A stretch of DNA of 64,000 bases from Procambarus clarkii (GCF_040958095.1 NC_091160.1:36319736-36383735), one strand, 5' to 3'; shown: positions 23,456 to 35,352, counted from the first letter of the stretch. Notes: a model not told the origin generated them from the sequence alone. Program-made: numbers and translations.

Positions 23456-25735
23456 AATAATAATAATAATAATATTTTATTCAGGAAAACATGCATAGAT
23501 GCAGAGTTATAAACATAATGTTGGATTAATAGATAGAGCTAGTACATACAATACCTAAAGTCACTAATACGCATAGCGTTTCGGGCAAGATGTGGGGGAA
23601 AAAACACTTTAGACGAAAACTTAATAGTAATTGGGAGTAGTGTAAAAAATTGTGTTAGAAAAAAGGAATAGAAAAAGAAAAGTGGAAAACATGGTAAAAA
23701 TCAGCAATTGTACAAGTTGGTCAACAAACAACATTATTTAGAAGCAAGACATGGGTTGACATTTAGGAGGTAAGGTAGGTTACATGGAGTTAATTAGGTA
23801 GTACTTAGTTCTACTCTTAAACTGGTTGAGAGAGGTACAGCCTTTGACATAATTAGGGAGGTCATTCCACATTCTGGGTACAGTACCTTGATTTGTAGAG
23901 CATTTCTAGTTTGGTTAAGTCGCACTCTTGGAATATCAAATGGGTATTTGTTTCTGGTGTGGTGCTCATTGGTTTTGTTACAAGCCTTCTAGGAAACTTT
24001 TAAGGTCAGGATTGACGTTGCAGTTCTGAGTTTTAAATATATAGAGTACACATGAGAGGATGTGCAGTGGCTTAATATCTAACATATTCAAAGATTTGAG
24101 TAAGGGTACCGAGTGATGTCTGGGGCCAGAGTTAGATATTGTCCTAATAGCAGCTTTGTGTTGAATAATTAGAGGACGTAAATGATTTTGGGTGGTAGAA
24201 CCCCAAGCACAAATACTATAGTTGAGATAAGGATAGATGAGAGAGTAATAGAGCGTCACCAGGGCAGGGCTAAGGTACATAATATCTGATCTTAGAAAGA
24301 ATGGCAACAGTTTTAGAAACTTTGTTTGATATATTTAGAATGTGTCCCTGGAAATTCAGCTTGTTATCGATGAGAGTGCCATCCACTTTATTACTAATTT
24401 GGATATTGTTTATTTTTAGATTAATTTGATTTGAGGATTTATTACCAAACAAAATATAGAAAGTTTTGTCAATGTTAAGGGTGAGTTTGTTAGCAGTTAG
24501 CCAAAGATGGACTTTATTTAGTTCAGCATTCACTGTGACATTTAGAGCAAGAGGGTCAGGACAGGAGAAAATGAAGGTTGTGTCATCAGCAAATAGAATT
24601 GGTTTGAGGTGTTGAGAGGCATTTGGAAGGTCATCAATGTAGATGAGAAAGAGGAGAGGGCCACGTATGCTGCCCTGTGGAACACCAATGTTGATGGGTA
24701 AGGTGGGAGAAATGGAATTATTCACAGAAACATACTGAAGCCTGTCAGTAAGGTAGGACTGAAGATATTGGAGGGAGTGACCTCTGACTCCATAATGATG
24801 TAATTTAAGAAGGTTTTGGTGGTTAATAGTGTCAAAAGCCTTACGTAGGTCAACAAATAACCCAACAGGGAACTAATTTTTATAAAGAGCTGCATGTATC
24901 AAGTTAATCATACTAACAAGTGCATCGTTAGTGCTTTTTGGGGGTCTGAAGCCATATTGACAAGAGCTAAGTATATTGTGTATGGCTAGATAAGAGTAAA
25001 GCTGCTTGTAGATTAGTTTGTCAAAATGTTTTGACAAGTTTGACTGATATAGGTCTGAAGTTGTTGACATTCAAGTTCAAGATGTTTATTGAGACAAGAA
25101 AAAATGCATCTCAAAGGGATAGAGTAGCTTAGGCATAGTTGTTGACATCAGTGAGATCACCACATTTATGGACTGGGGTTACTCTCGCTTTTGTTTAGAA
25201 TACCTGGAAAGGTATGGAGTTCAAGTGACTTGTTGTAGAACAATGCAATGGCAAGAGCTAAAAATCTGGAGGCTTTTTTGTAAATTAGTGTTGGTATCTC
25301 AGTAAGGGCACTAGACTTCGTTTTAAGGGAAAGGATTTTCTCATTAACATCAGGAATTAGCAGGCGTTAGGTACAAAGACTCTGGATAGTTACCTGTAAG
25401 GTGGTCCTTTGACATTAATATGGGAGGATGGAATATCATTAGCAAGGGAAGTCCCAATGGATGAGAAGAACCTATTGAATTCAGGAGCAGTATCAGAGGC
25501 TGAAAGCAAACCGTCGTTATTGGATAGGAGTATTGGTTTTTTATTTAAAATCTTTTTTAATCCCAATATTTGGGAAATAGTGTTCCATGTTTTGTTGCCC
25601 TTAATTTGGGTGAATTTATTTTCGTAGTATTTTATTTTGGCTCTCCTAATTATTTTAGATAGCACTGATGAGTAAATCTTTGAAAATTCTTTGGAGACGA
25701 CTCCTAACCTATCCTTCTTCTCAAGGTCATGTTAT
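23456..25735 (-). pseudogene. Non-LTR retrotransposon with RT domain, 5' truncated, 2.3 kb
   Basis: Minus-strand frames in order: VLSKIIRRAKIKYYENKF and AKTWNTISQILGL-like linker (25735-25390); HFDKLIYKQLYSYL and YGFRPPKSTNDALVSMINL (about 25070-24873); GVPQGSIRGPLLFLIYIDDL and FADDTTFIFSC (24725-24270), the catalytic FADD box; PYLNYSICAWG and IRTISNSGPRHHSVPL (24307-23978). Frames are broken by stops and one insertion (25071-25136), so it is dead. The 3' end is an (AAT)n tract (ATT on minus) at 23456-23476. The motifs fit a CR1/jockey-type reverse transcriptase; the endonuclease part is missing. Confidence 0.88.
25071..25136 (-). mobile_element. 66-bp LINE 3'-end insertion with target duplication
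   Basis: A minus-strand copy of the AATAAACATACTTGAAC LINE 3' end, flanked by AGTTGTTGACAT at 25059-25070 and again at 25137-25148. It interrupts the older RT element. Confidence 0.85.
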
Positions 25736-25904
25736 TTTATTAATAGACTACCTTGAAAACTATCAACTCTCTCTACCTTGGTATTCCTCAGCATCCAACA
25801 GTGTTATCTGACACTACTAAGTATTGTTTGCTTGTAGGAGACTCCTGCCTTGTAGACTGTTATTTTGGACCAAAGGATGACACTGGCTGTGCATGACACT
25901 CCAA

Positions 25905-26845
25905 TGAGCGTGTCACACTGTGGTCCAAGATATCACTGCCCGTCTCCCACGAGCGTGTCACACTGTGGTCCAAGATATCACTGCCCGTCTCCCACGAGCG
26001 TGTCACACTGTGGTCCAAGATATCACTGCCCGTCTCCCACGAGCGTGTCACACTGGTCCAAGATAACACTGCCTGTCTCCCACGAGCGTGTCACACTGTG
26101 GTCCAAGATATCACTGCCCGTCTCCCACGAGCGTGTCACACTGGTCCAAGATAACACTGCCCGTCTCCCACGAGCGTGTCACACTGTGGTCCAAGATATC
26201 ACTGCCCGTCTCCCACGAGCGTGTCACACTGTGGTCCAAGATATCACTGCCCGTCTCCCACGAGCGTGTCACACTGTGGTCCAAGATATCACTGCCCGTC
26301 TCCCACGAGCGTGTCACACTGTGGTCCAAGATATCACTGCCCGTCTCCCACGAGCGTGTCACACTGGTCCAAGATAACACTGCCTGTCTCCCACGAGCGT
26401 GTCACACTGGTCCAAGATATCATTGCCCGTCTCCCACGAGCGTGTCACACTTTGTGGTCCAAGATAACACTGCCCGTCTCCCACAAGCGTGTCACACTGG
26501 TCCAAGATAACACTGCCCGTCTCCCACGAGCGTGCCACACTGTGGTCCAAGATATCACTGCCCGTCTCCCACGAGCGTGTCACACTGGTCCAAGATAACA
26601 CTGCCCGTCTCCCACGAGCGTGTCACACTGTGGTCCAAGATATCACTGCCCGTCTTCTAAGAGCGTCACACTGGTCCAAGATATCACTGCCCGTCTTCTA
26701 AGAGCGTGTCACACAGGTCCAAGATATCAATGCCCGTCTTCTATGAGCGTGTCACACAGGTCCAAGATATCAATGCCCGTCTTCTATGAGCGTGTCACAC
26801 TGTGGTCCAAGATATCACTGCCCGTCTCCTAAGAGCGTGTCAAAA
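25905..26845 (+). repeat. 43/45-bp minisatellite, about 21 copies
   Basis: The unit contains GTGTCACACTGTGGTCCAAG and CACTGCCCGTCTCCCACGAG. Copies alternate between 45 bp (CACTGTGGTCC) and 43 bp (CACTGGTCC), with more diverged units (CTTCTAAGAG) at the right end. Confidence 0.93.
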
Positions 26846-27757
26846 CAGACACTTTTTTACCCATGTGGTTATAATCCCATGGAACTGCTTATACAGTATT
26901 CGCCAAAGCCTTAAATGCCAAAATCCAGATAGAAAATAATCCTCGGGCCCCAAATGGTGACTTTCGAAAAGCCTCCAGCGGGGTCCAATTCCATGGTGGC
27001 CTTCAGGAATTTAGGTTAATACTGTATACAAAAAAAATGTCAAACATCATTTGAATAACCAAAATTCATAGAATATAAGCAGGAGAGCTTCCGAGCCTGG
27101 CAGAGACCAAGCCACGTGGTACAGTAACTCCCTGAACCAGCAAAAGGTAGGCTGTAATCTTAAATTTTAGTCCATATTTGCACTGAAAGCATGTTTACCA
27201 TTTATGATAGGTTCAAGTTGACCCAAGTTGTTGATGTGTCTGTTAAGCCATGAGCATGTACTTTTTTTCAATAGTAAATATTTGTAACTATCCACTATTA
27301 ATATTATCATATTTTATGTTTACACCAAAGTTGTAACTAAGTATCATGTATTCTTTGAAGAAAAGATTGATATTAAGTACAATTATGAAAACATGCAAAA
27401 TAAAAAATCCTGTACTGTAGGGGGTACTATACTGTAGGATAACTAAAATCAATATAATATGACTATAGAAGATGGTGATAGGTTTTCTTATGTAAATAAA
27501 AGTGCTGTTTACTGTTTGGCCTTCTGTGTTGATATTGTGCACTATTTTGACATGTAATTATAAGCCATGTTGACAAAATTGGAAGCTGTATTACTTAATA
27601 CAATACAATACAGTTACTGGTGTATTCTTTTCAGATTCATCTTTTGTTTCATATGTAGAGCAGATACTGTCATATAACAGCTAGGTTTTGGTAATAGCTA
27701 GGTTTACTCTTAAGCCAGATAAAATGTCAGTACATGAGGACAATGGTCTTGTTCTAG
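26846..27757. other. No gene seen; upstream of the lectin gene
   Basis: AT-rich DNA with a few CTGTAC/ACAGTA words. No convincing promoter or start exon for the lectin gene was found here. Confidence 0.4.
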
Positions 27758-27968
27758 AGTGCTAAGAGTGGTGGTAGTGATGGTGTCAGGTGGGGTAGTG
27801 GGAAGCAAGGCAAGTCCCACCTCCACCTTCTTGATGGTGGCACAGGATGTGGAGGTGCCCAACCTGCACACCACCATCATGACACCTACAGCCTGTGCCC
27901 TCGCCTGTTATGCTGCTGGCACCCACCACTGTCTAGGGTTTCTCTGGCGGCCATTCCTCGCCTCCACG
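27758..27968 (+). CDS. Lectin gene exon 1 (first visible): signal-like stretch and PAN-like half
   Basis: The acceptor is probably TTGTTCTAG ending at 27757, and the donor is ACG|GTCAGT at 27968 (phase 0). It encodes a hydrophobic LRVVVVMV stretch, then VEVPNLHTTIMTPTACALAC and CLGFLWRPFLAST. The frame is open back to 27738, so the exact 5' edge is uncertain. Confidence 0.7.
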
Positions 27969-30900
27969 GTCAGTAGTGCTCTTATGCTAGATATCTCCCA
28001 CTAAATGTCTGTCATTTGGTGTAAGCTTGTATAAGTAATTTATTTGTAAGTCTACACATTACATTGCATATGTTTTGGTAGTAATAGAAAATAATTCAAA
28101 ATGATGGAAAATAATTTGAGTTCGTGATATCAAGGACTTGTTGAATTGTTGTAATTTTTGTGCAGTATTAAAATTTTAATTGTCATCATTAATTGTCTAG
28201 GTGCTTGGAAATTTACTGTGATTCAATATTAATATTTTAGTTTGTTAATAGACTGAAAATATGAATATCAAATAAATGGTAGTGATAAAGTGCTGGTTAA
28301 TTGTTTATAAGTTTTGCTAGTCCATACTCCATCAGTGATAGTCCTGATATATTTTATTTCACACAGGGGACCCATAAGGATGAGTGTGACAAAGAAAGGG
28401 AGTCATGTGGTAGGTCCATGGACGGTCGGTGTGGTCTTCTGCAGTGCATCCCTAACCCCTCTAGCCTCAGGTTCTTTCCTGGAGCCCAGATCTTTCTTCT
28501 AAGAGGACAAAACTCCCCTGCCTTTGGCTCCATCAAAGGTTTGTATTGTACGGCACTTGTTCTTGCTAAAAAGTGTAGTCTTACTGGAAAACGTTGCTTG
28601 CTTGGTCTTGCTGAAAAGTGTAGTCTTGCTAGAAAAAGTTACTTGCTTGGTCTTGCTCAATGTTAGTGCATTGTAGATCAACAATATTGAGTACTTGGGC
28701 CCTCAGAATTAATTTAGACTGCAACAAATGCATTTGTTCAAAAACACTGCTTCTCCCCAACTTACCACTTGCCCCATCACTAACACAATTGGCAGCAACA
28801 TGTGAGTCGGTCCCCCACAACCAACTCGCAGCATCCAACTCCTGTAGCCTTATTACAAGGCAATTTTGCAGTTTGTGCACCTATCTTTTCTCCCATCCTC
28901 GTCACTGGTAAGGCCACTATCCTTACCAACAGTCTCATCCCCTCTTTCTCATTGCTAGTGTATGACTTGTCCTCATTATTCACTGTTCTCTGATTGTTAT
29001 TCCTTTTTGCTGTATTTACCACTCTCTTAATTTGCATAATTTTCAGGTTGACTTCTATCATCATTACGTGCACTACTAAATGCTTTGCTGCCCTGTTTTC
29101 AGCTCCTGGTAGTTATACAATGGCATGCACTTTTGCATATAGAGTGTACAGCAAGATTCTACTTGGCTATGATGAAGCAGAGCGTCGCTGTGCTCAGGAC
29201 GGTGCACAACTCATTGCTATCAAGGTATGTACGGGCAACCCGTCTTCTCACCTAATATGTTACATATTTAACAGACTCTACCAATCTGCTGAAAATGCAA
29301 TTTATTAGTAAAAATTCAAGCATTTATTGATATTTTTTTACACATTGGCTTCGATAGGTTAGGTAGTTTGCTTGGGTTCATTAATTTCTGGTTGGCAAAA
29401 CAGTTGCATTTTTATGAGTAGCAAATTGAGAGAATGGACTTGTGTATGGCCTCTTACCTATTCATGTTTATTTATTTTCTAAAATCAGATATTATGTATG
29501 TCACTCTGCCCTGGTAATGCTTTATTACTCTCTCATCTCTTCTTATCTCACATATGGTATTTGTGCCTGAGGTTCTACTATCCAAAATTATCGATGATAT
29601 CTAATTACTCAACACAAATCAGCAATTAGAACAATAACGAACTCAAGTCCCAGACAGCACTTGGCCCTTACTTAAATCTTTGAATATGTTAGATATTAAG
29701 TTGCTACACATCCTCTCAAGTGTACTAACTATATATATACACTGTGTATACAGTATATATATATAGATAGAGTAGTCTGATACATCAACCAGCCTTTTAA
29801 TGACTTGTCATCTATTTTTAGAATTGTGTATGGAATTTACCTTCAACATTCCCCACTATTGTTCATCCTTCTTGTTTAGTACTTCTACAGTAAATATAAC
29901 ATTCCTTATATTCCTCTAGCTAATCTTCATTTGTAATTTCCACCTTTGTCTTCTCAGTAGCAACAAAAAGTCTTTGTCCAGTCCGTCTAATTACCCGAAG
30001 CTACCCAAATCTACTCAAAGCTACCCAACGCTTCCTAGCATTATGTAAATAATGAAGAACTATGTTATATTTACTCACTATAATGTTGGTGCTGAATGAA
30101 GAACATGAAAAAAGCATATTTTTACTCTGAAAAATATAATTTTATAACGAAATTAGAAGCAACTAAGTGGCAGGTGACGCCACAGGAAGTCAACGATACA
30201 GGCAATAATGTTGTGGCTTTGAGTAATTAGATGGATGCAATTTCGTTATAAAATTATATTATTTCAGAGTAAAATTATGTTTTTTCATGTTCTACATCCA
30301 GCACCAACATTATACTGAGTAAATATATCATACCTCTTCATTACTTACGTAATGCAAGGAAGCTTTGGGGTAGCTTTGAGTTGATTTTTGGTAATTAGAT
30401 GGACCCTCTTTGTTTATGCTTCATAAAATGTCTCTTGTCTATGCCTACCTCTTCAAGTAGGTAGGTTAAATCTTGTCAGCCTATATTGTAATCATGTATC
30501 CTTTAGTTCTTCCTCTTCCAACGATATTAGTCTCAACTTTCACGGATTGCCCTCTTATCAAAATTTTCTAGGTCCTGTTTATCATCCTTGTGGCAAATAT
30601 TTTTATCTCCTCAAATTTCTTTTTATGTTGTAAAAATAGTGGGTTCCATGCAGAAACTGCATTATCTATGGCTGGTCTCACAAAGGCTGTGTACATTTTT
30701 TTGAATGATTCATTATCTAGGTTCCCAAATGTCATTGTTAAGTACAGTATAGCAATCTAGGAATTATTTCCCTATCCCCCTCTCTATCCTTTCTCTCCAT
30801 CTCCTCCTCTTCCCCCCTCAATCATTTTCCATTTTCTCTCTTCTTCTCACTCCTTATTCTTCCTTCTCCAACTCCTTTCACCTTTAAAGCCAATATAGTA

Positions 30901-32349
30901 CTGTAAAAGCAAATAATATTAAGAAAACTATTAAGTTAAAAGAAAAATCATTCAGATAAATTATGTAATTAAAATATAAACTGCAGGGAATTAACTTTCA
31001 AAAGAACTTACAAAATTAAATACAGTATTAATTCAAAAATCTAAATATAGGGGATAAATAAAATTGGGTAAATTAAATAACTGTAAATTCTAACAATATC
31101 ATTACTGTACAGTACAGTTATTTAACATAATAGAAATCCTCAATATTACCTGAGCCTGCTCCTATACACTCCTTGCAGTTATTGGCTACTGTATCTCTGT
31201 AAGAATGCTTTATTATTTTCAATGAATTACAGTTCTGTATTATTATCATTATTGATTTTTTCACATAATTTGTACTATCCATGGAGATAGTACAAATAGG
31301 CCTGGAGAACAGTTTAACACATTGACTTTAAGCTCTCAAGACTTATGTATGGTGCTACAATGAAATCCCAATTTGTATTAGGTTATGCAGTATAACCCTT
31401 TGTTGGCATGTTTTAGAGTAGTTTTAATAATCATTACTTAAGAGACCTTGAGTGATATCTTGAAAACAAATAAGCACACAATAGCACCAAAAAAAATTCT
31501 CGCATTCTTAGATTCCAGGCGTGGGAAATTTCTAACCACAAGACCCAGTGGGCAAAAATATATTAGCTCAAAATTACCCTTATTGGTTGCATGCCTTATT
31601 CAAAGCCAGTAATTGCATAAATATGAAATCCACATCATGGAGAAGCTATGGCAATGAAATTAGTTAATTTAAAGTATCAAGGAGGCAAGATGTAACAAGA
31701 AAGAATAAATTTCTTAAATGAATTTGAACATTTGCATTTCTTGTCATTTTACATATACACCAAGTTAAACTAGATGTTTGTTTAGACCAGAGGTTTCCAA
31801 ATTGTGCTCCATAGAACCATATAGGGTTTCACAGAAGTTTGAGTTCTATAATGTGTTTTTTGTAAGAGATTGAGAGTGCAAGAAAGGTGGGATAAAAGAA
31901 TCTGAAATAGATATATTTAAATATCTGATTCTGCATGTTTTTCTCCATAAAAACTGTCCCAAAATTCAAAGACCCCAACAATTTTCTGACACACACTAAA
32001 GTTAAGAAATATTTTATGCCTGCAACAGAAATATTAGATTGGATTGTGTTCAAAATCCTCTTGTTACATCTGGAATAAACATTGAAAGAGAAGGACCAAC
32101 ATGCTAACATTAAAAACTAAGTTTCTTAAATATTAAATTGAAATAATACATTTCTGGTTTACTTTTCCAAAGAATAGCAGGCAGTTGCAAATTGTGCTTT
32201 AATACAGCATGTGTTTTACAAAGATATCTCTATGAAGTTCATTCTTTCAATACAGCAGCAATCTGCTCTTCCAGTAAAGAGCAATTGCTCTACATATTTT
32301 ATATGGAAGGAAAACCAATTTTACCCAACCCAATTAACTTTTTTAATAC

Positions 32350-32418
<69 letters not shown>

Positions 32419-34216
32419 TATATACACAGTATATACTATATATACTTTATTTTTTAAGTTTTGCCTATTGCAAATATTTTCAACAATTCTTATAACTTTA
32501 CAATTATTTTAACAAAAATTATTTATTTAATTTTTGTTATTTTTGAGACTTTCCAATAACAATACTGGAAAAAGTATTTATAATTTATAACAATTTATAA
32601 AAATTATTAATAATTTTATAAACTTTATAATTTAGAAATTTTATTTTATTTTATAAACTGTGTAAATAAAGCATACAAAATTTATAACTGTGTAAATAAA
32701 GCATACAATTAGCATACTGTATACAGTATAATGTTTTATTACCACCTTTCTGACATCCTTATGATGCTGCGGCTTTGATTTCTGGATATTATTGTTTATA
32801 TAATGGAATCTGTGGTTCACATTGAGAGCCCCTGGTCTAGGCAAACGTGAAACTAAATATGAACCGTTTCAATACCAGATACTAAAATTTGAGTTAATTG
32901 AATCATGCTAGATGTTTCAATAATTTTTTATGTGAATCTTATAATGATCGAGGATGAAGGACCAAGTGATATTGCCGAGTTGTTCCGATCAGCTTTTTGA
33001 ACATACAGTATTCATTCATAATAAACCATCACACATTAGCAGTGTGATAAATACATTCATGATAAATTCTTTAGGATTATGGCAGCCTATATTGCATTAA
33101 ATAATCTGATAAGGTGATGGTAAGACAATTTGACCACTACTGTTTAGTGCAGGAATGATATCTGCCTGCCTGGGGCATCATTGGAGCTTAGTCACTGTGA
33201 TATACATGTGCTAAAAGGACATTAAAATATCACTCAGTATAGTTTTGGCTTTCCAAGCACCTACAACATCTTTCATTACTGTACTTAACAATGTCTCAGT
33301 GTTTACTACAATTTTAAAGTAAGAGTTAGGTTACATTTCATTTTAACTGTTAAGTGGTTTTATTCCTGATTGTTAGAAAATGGAACACTTCCAGGATGAT
33401 GTTTATTCATCAGGTTTAACTAAAGAGAGTTTTAAACTCTCTTTAGTTTCAGCTACATAACACCTTACGTAGTATGCTTTTGCAATCTTTGTAACTTGTT
33501 ATTGGGTGTTTGCATTAAAAAATCATAAGATATTGGCAGACATCATGATGAGTATCAGTACCAAATCAAGAAGAATTTAAGTGAAAGCTCATTTTGGTAA
33601 CTAGCATATTTATACTCAAATAGTAATCAAATAGTACTTGCATATAAGGTGCAGAAGAGACCTTTTGGTACAAATCTATATGTACTTTCATTCAGCAACC
33701 ACCACCCATGTCCCACTATTAACACTGGTACGGTCACAGAGTGTGGAGCAGCAAGAGGTGGTGCAGAGGAGCATACAGCAGAGGGAGGCTCACTGGATTG
33801 GCCTGAGTGACCGACACAAGGAGGGTGATTGGCTACTTTCAGATGGTGAGTCCCATTTTCCTCCCTGCCTTCCTATTTTCCTTCTGTCTCTTATATTTTT
33901 CAAGTGCTGCTTATACTGTACATGTAATTTTTTTGTGATCCAAAATTCCTTGTGAGAGTGTCCCAAAAACTGTGTGGGAATATGAGAATATCTTGGAATG
34001 TTTGAGGGTGTAAGAGTACATGTATAAATAAAGCACATGATGGTATTCTCAGGAAGCAAGCCTACCTACATGAACTGGGACTTGGGGCAGCCTAACAACT
34101 ACGAGAAGTATGGCCAGGACCAGGATTGTGTTATGCTCTTCCAAGGTGCTTGGAATGACAACCAATGTGACCAGAAACTTCGCTTCATATGTCAGATTAC
34201 CTTCCTTGAGCTCTGA
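27758..34216 (+). CDS. C-type lectin domain protein, five exons, 5' end unresolved
   Basis: The product is probably a secreted carbohydrate-binding protein; decapod C-type lectins commonly act in innate immunity. The exons 27758-27968, 28367-28538, 29103-29224, 33740-33845 and 34053-34216 join in frame (phases 0, 1, 0, 1) to at least 250 residues and a TGA stop. Exons 1 and 2 hold a Cys-rich region resembling a PAN/apple domain (CALACYAAGTHHC, then DECDKERESC). The lectin domain starts in exon 3 (AERRCAQDGAQLIAIK), continues with HWIGLSD in exon 4 and ends with GQPNN, DCVM, WNDNQC and FICQ in exon 5, so all four core cysteines and the calcium/sugar site are present. QPN is a hybrid of the classical EPN and QPD motifs, so sugar preference cannot be read from it. 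The first in-frame ATG, at 27780, gives a poor signal peptide, while the preceding VLRVVVV stretch looks like one, so an upstream start exon is likely. Confidence 0.88.
28367..28538 (+). CDS. Lectin gene exon 2: Cys-rich PAN-like half
   Basis: The acceptor is TTTCACACAG at 28366 and the donor AAAG|GTTTGT at 28538 (phase 1). It encodes GTHKDECDKERESC, GRCGLLQC and RFFPGAQIFLLRGQ. The phase matches both neighbouring exons. Confidence 0.82.
29103..29224 (+). CDS. Lectin gene exon 3: N-terminal half of the lectin domain
   Basis: The acceptor is CTGTTTTCAG at 29102 and the donor AAG|GTATGT at 29224 (phase 0). It encodes YTMACTFAYRVYSK and DEAERRCAQDGAQLIAIK, the usual helix and strand around the first core cysteine of a C-type lectin domain. 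Confidence 0.88.
29978..30406. mobile_element. Foldback MITE in a lectin intron, complete
   Basis: Left end CCAGTCCGTCTAATTACC and right end GGTAATTAGATGGACCC are imperfect inverses. Long inner arms pair too (AATATAATTTTATAACGAAA against TTTCGTTATAAAATTATATT). TCTTTGT flanks both sides (29971-29977, 30407-30413) as a 7-bp target duplication. Confidence 0.8.
30480..30765 (-). pseudogene. LINE RT C-terminal relic in a lectin intron
   Basis: The minus strand reads TMTFGNLDNESFKKMYTAFV, RPAIDNAVSAWNPLFLQHKK and FATRMI, matching the LINE at 11697. Stops are present. Confidence 0.7.
30766..33739. other. Remainder of the large lectin intron
   Basis: AT-rich DNA with a polypyrimidine stretch (30770-30895), the (TA)n at 32351 and a repeated TGTGTAAATAAAGCATACAA (32660-32709, twice). 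No further exon was recognised. Confidence 0.5.
32351..32412. repeat. (TA)n microsatellite
   Basis: An uninterrupted TA run of about 31 units inside the lectin intron. Confidence 0.97.
33740..33845 (+). CDS. Lectin gene exon 4: WIGL core of the lectin domain
   Basis: Only an acceptor at GGTCACAG (ending 33739), with a branch-like CTATTAAC upstream, keeps the frame; using the CAG at 33695 would hit a stop. The donor is GATG|GTGAGT at 33845. It encodes SVEQQEVVQRS and HWIGLSDRHKEGDWLLSDG, a canonical lectin core. The intron before it is 4.5 kb and full of repeats. Confidence 0.85.
34053..34216 (+). CDS. Lectin gene exon 5 (terminal): QPN/WND sugar site
   Basis: The acceptor is TATTCTCAG at 34052 and the stop TGA is at 34214-34216. 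It encodes PTYMNWDLGQPNNYEK, DQDCVMLFQGAWNDNQCDQ and RFICQITFLEL, with the last three core cysteines. No AATAAA is visible right after the stop, and a LINE relic starts about 50 bp downstream, so the true 3' UTR end is unknown. Confidence 0.9.
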
Positions 34217-34261
34217 AGCTATTGCAGTATATTACTAGTTAATGTTACAATGACAGGTTAA

Positions 34262-34545
34262 AGGAACCCCTAGCTAAGATCCCTAGAGTAGAGAGAACAA
34301 AAGGAAATGTAATCATTACATTCAAAGTATTGGGGTGAATAGACAAAGTGGACAAGGACAGCCTTTTCAGATTGAGGATAAATAGAGGATATAGATGGAA
34401 CTGGAAATGCAAATGGGCTAGAAAGAAGTGGGAAAACGCTTGACACGGTCAAGGTGTTCAACAAGTGGAATGCTTTGAAAGAAGTGAAAATCGCCTCCAT
34501 CTACAGATTCAAGAACATATATGATACGAATATAATGACAAGATA
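34262..34545 (+). pseudogene. LINE RT C-terminal relic downstream of the lectin gene
   Basis: ITFKVLG, IDKVDKDSLFRLRINRGYRW and a shifted EVFNKWNALKEVKIA-like stretch match the YKILRGIDRVDIDEMF part of the LINE at 11697. It is broken by stops and starts about 50 bp after the lectin stop codon. Confidence 0.65.
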
Positions 34546-34679
34546 TTTAAACACACCAGTTCCAAATAACTAGATGGGGCCCAGAGAATACTAGGTTTCT
34601 CTTTTGGTAGGCACTATAGGGCAGCGTATACATATGTGCAAAAACACGCACACACATAACACACATTTCTTTTGCAAAC

Positions 34680-34800
34680 ATATTGGTAGACAGTTGGAAC
34701 AAGTTAAGTGAGAAGGTGGTGGAGGCCAAAACCGTCAGTAGTTTCAAAGCATTGTATGACTAGAGTGCTGGGATGACAGGACACCACTAGCATAGCTCTC
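34680..34800 (+). pseudogene. LINE C-terminal fragment
   Basis: VDSWNKLSEKVVEAKTVSSF then KALYD and a stop: the typical last residues of a jockey/CR1-type reverse transcriptase. Confidence 0.65.
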
Positions 34801-35094
34801 ATCCTATAACTACACATGGGTAATTATTCACAAACACTAACCTCCTCTATTATCCAAAGCAACCACCATACATGAACATAATGGTCAGATAAGTGGCTAC
34901 TAGAATTCAGTTCAACAAATGCAAGACAATGAAAATAAAAGAACCATTTAACAGTACATCCTAAGATGAGAGGCAGCTTGTAAATTTAGAAAGATAAAAT
35001 AATTAAAAATAATAATAGGAATAATTCATTGTATCGGGGACAGGCAGCCAGTGTGTATATACATGTTAGGCTTTTATTGCAGATCTTTTCCCAG

Positions 35095-35285
35095 GTGGAA
35101 CTACTGATCACCCAAACGATGCAACCACAACAAGCTAACTCCTGGGTACCTATTTACTGCTAGGTGAATGGGGGTATTAGGTGACAGGAAACACACCAAA
35201 CTATTTCTGCTCCACCCAGGATTCGAACCCGGAATTCTCGATTGTGAGTCGAAAACGAACCCGACTGCACTACCGTGACCCATAT
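35095..35285 (-). mobile_element. tRNA-Val-like headed SINE
   Basis: The minus strand has GGGTCACGGTAGTGCAGTCG, loop CTCACAA (CAC), B box GGGTTCGAATCC, then ACCTAGCAGTAAATAGGTAC and GGAGTTAGCTTGTTGTGG. The second copy is at 52960. The central body block is shared with the Met and Thr SINEs. Confidence 0.82.
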
Positions 35286-35352
35286 ATGTGGCCATGACAG
35301 TATGTCACCACACATGCACACAAATATGATAACAGCAGCAGCATATGAGAGC

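Noticed and set aside
23343-27968. Joining MMLPLPPPAAT to lectin exon 1 as a signal peptide
   Set aside because: The donor phase is 0 while exon 1 needs phase 2, so the frame would break.
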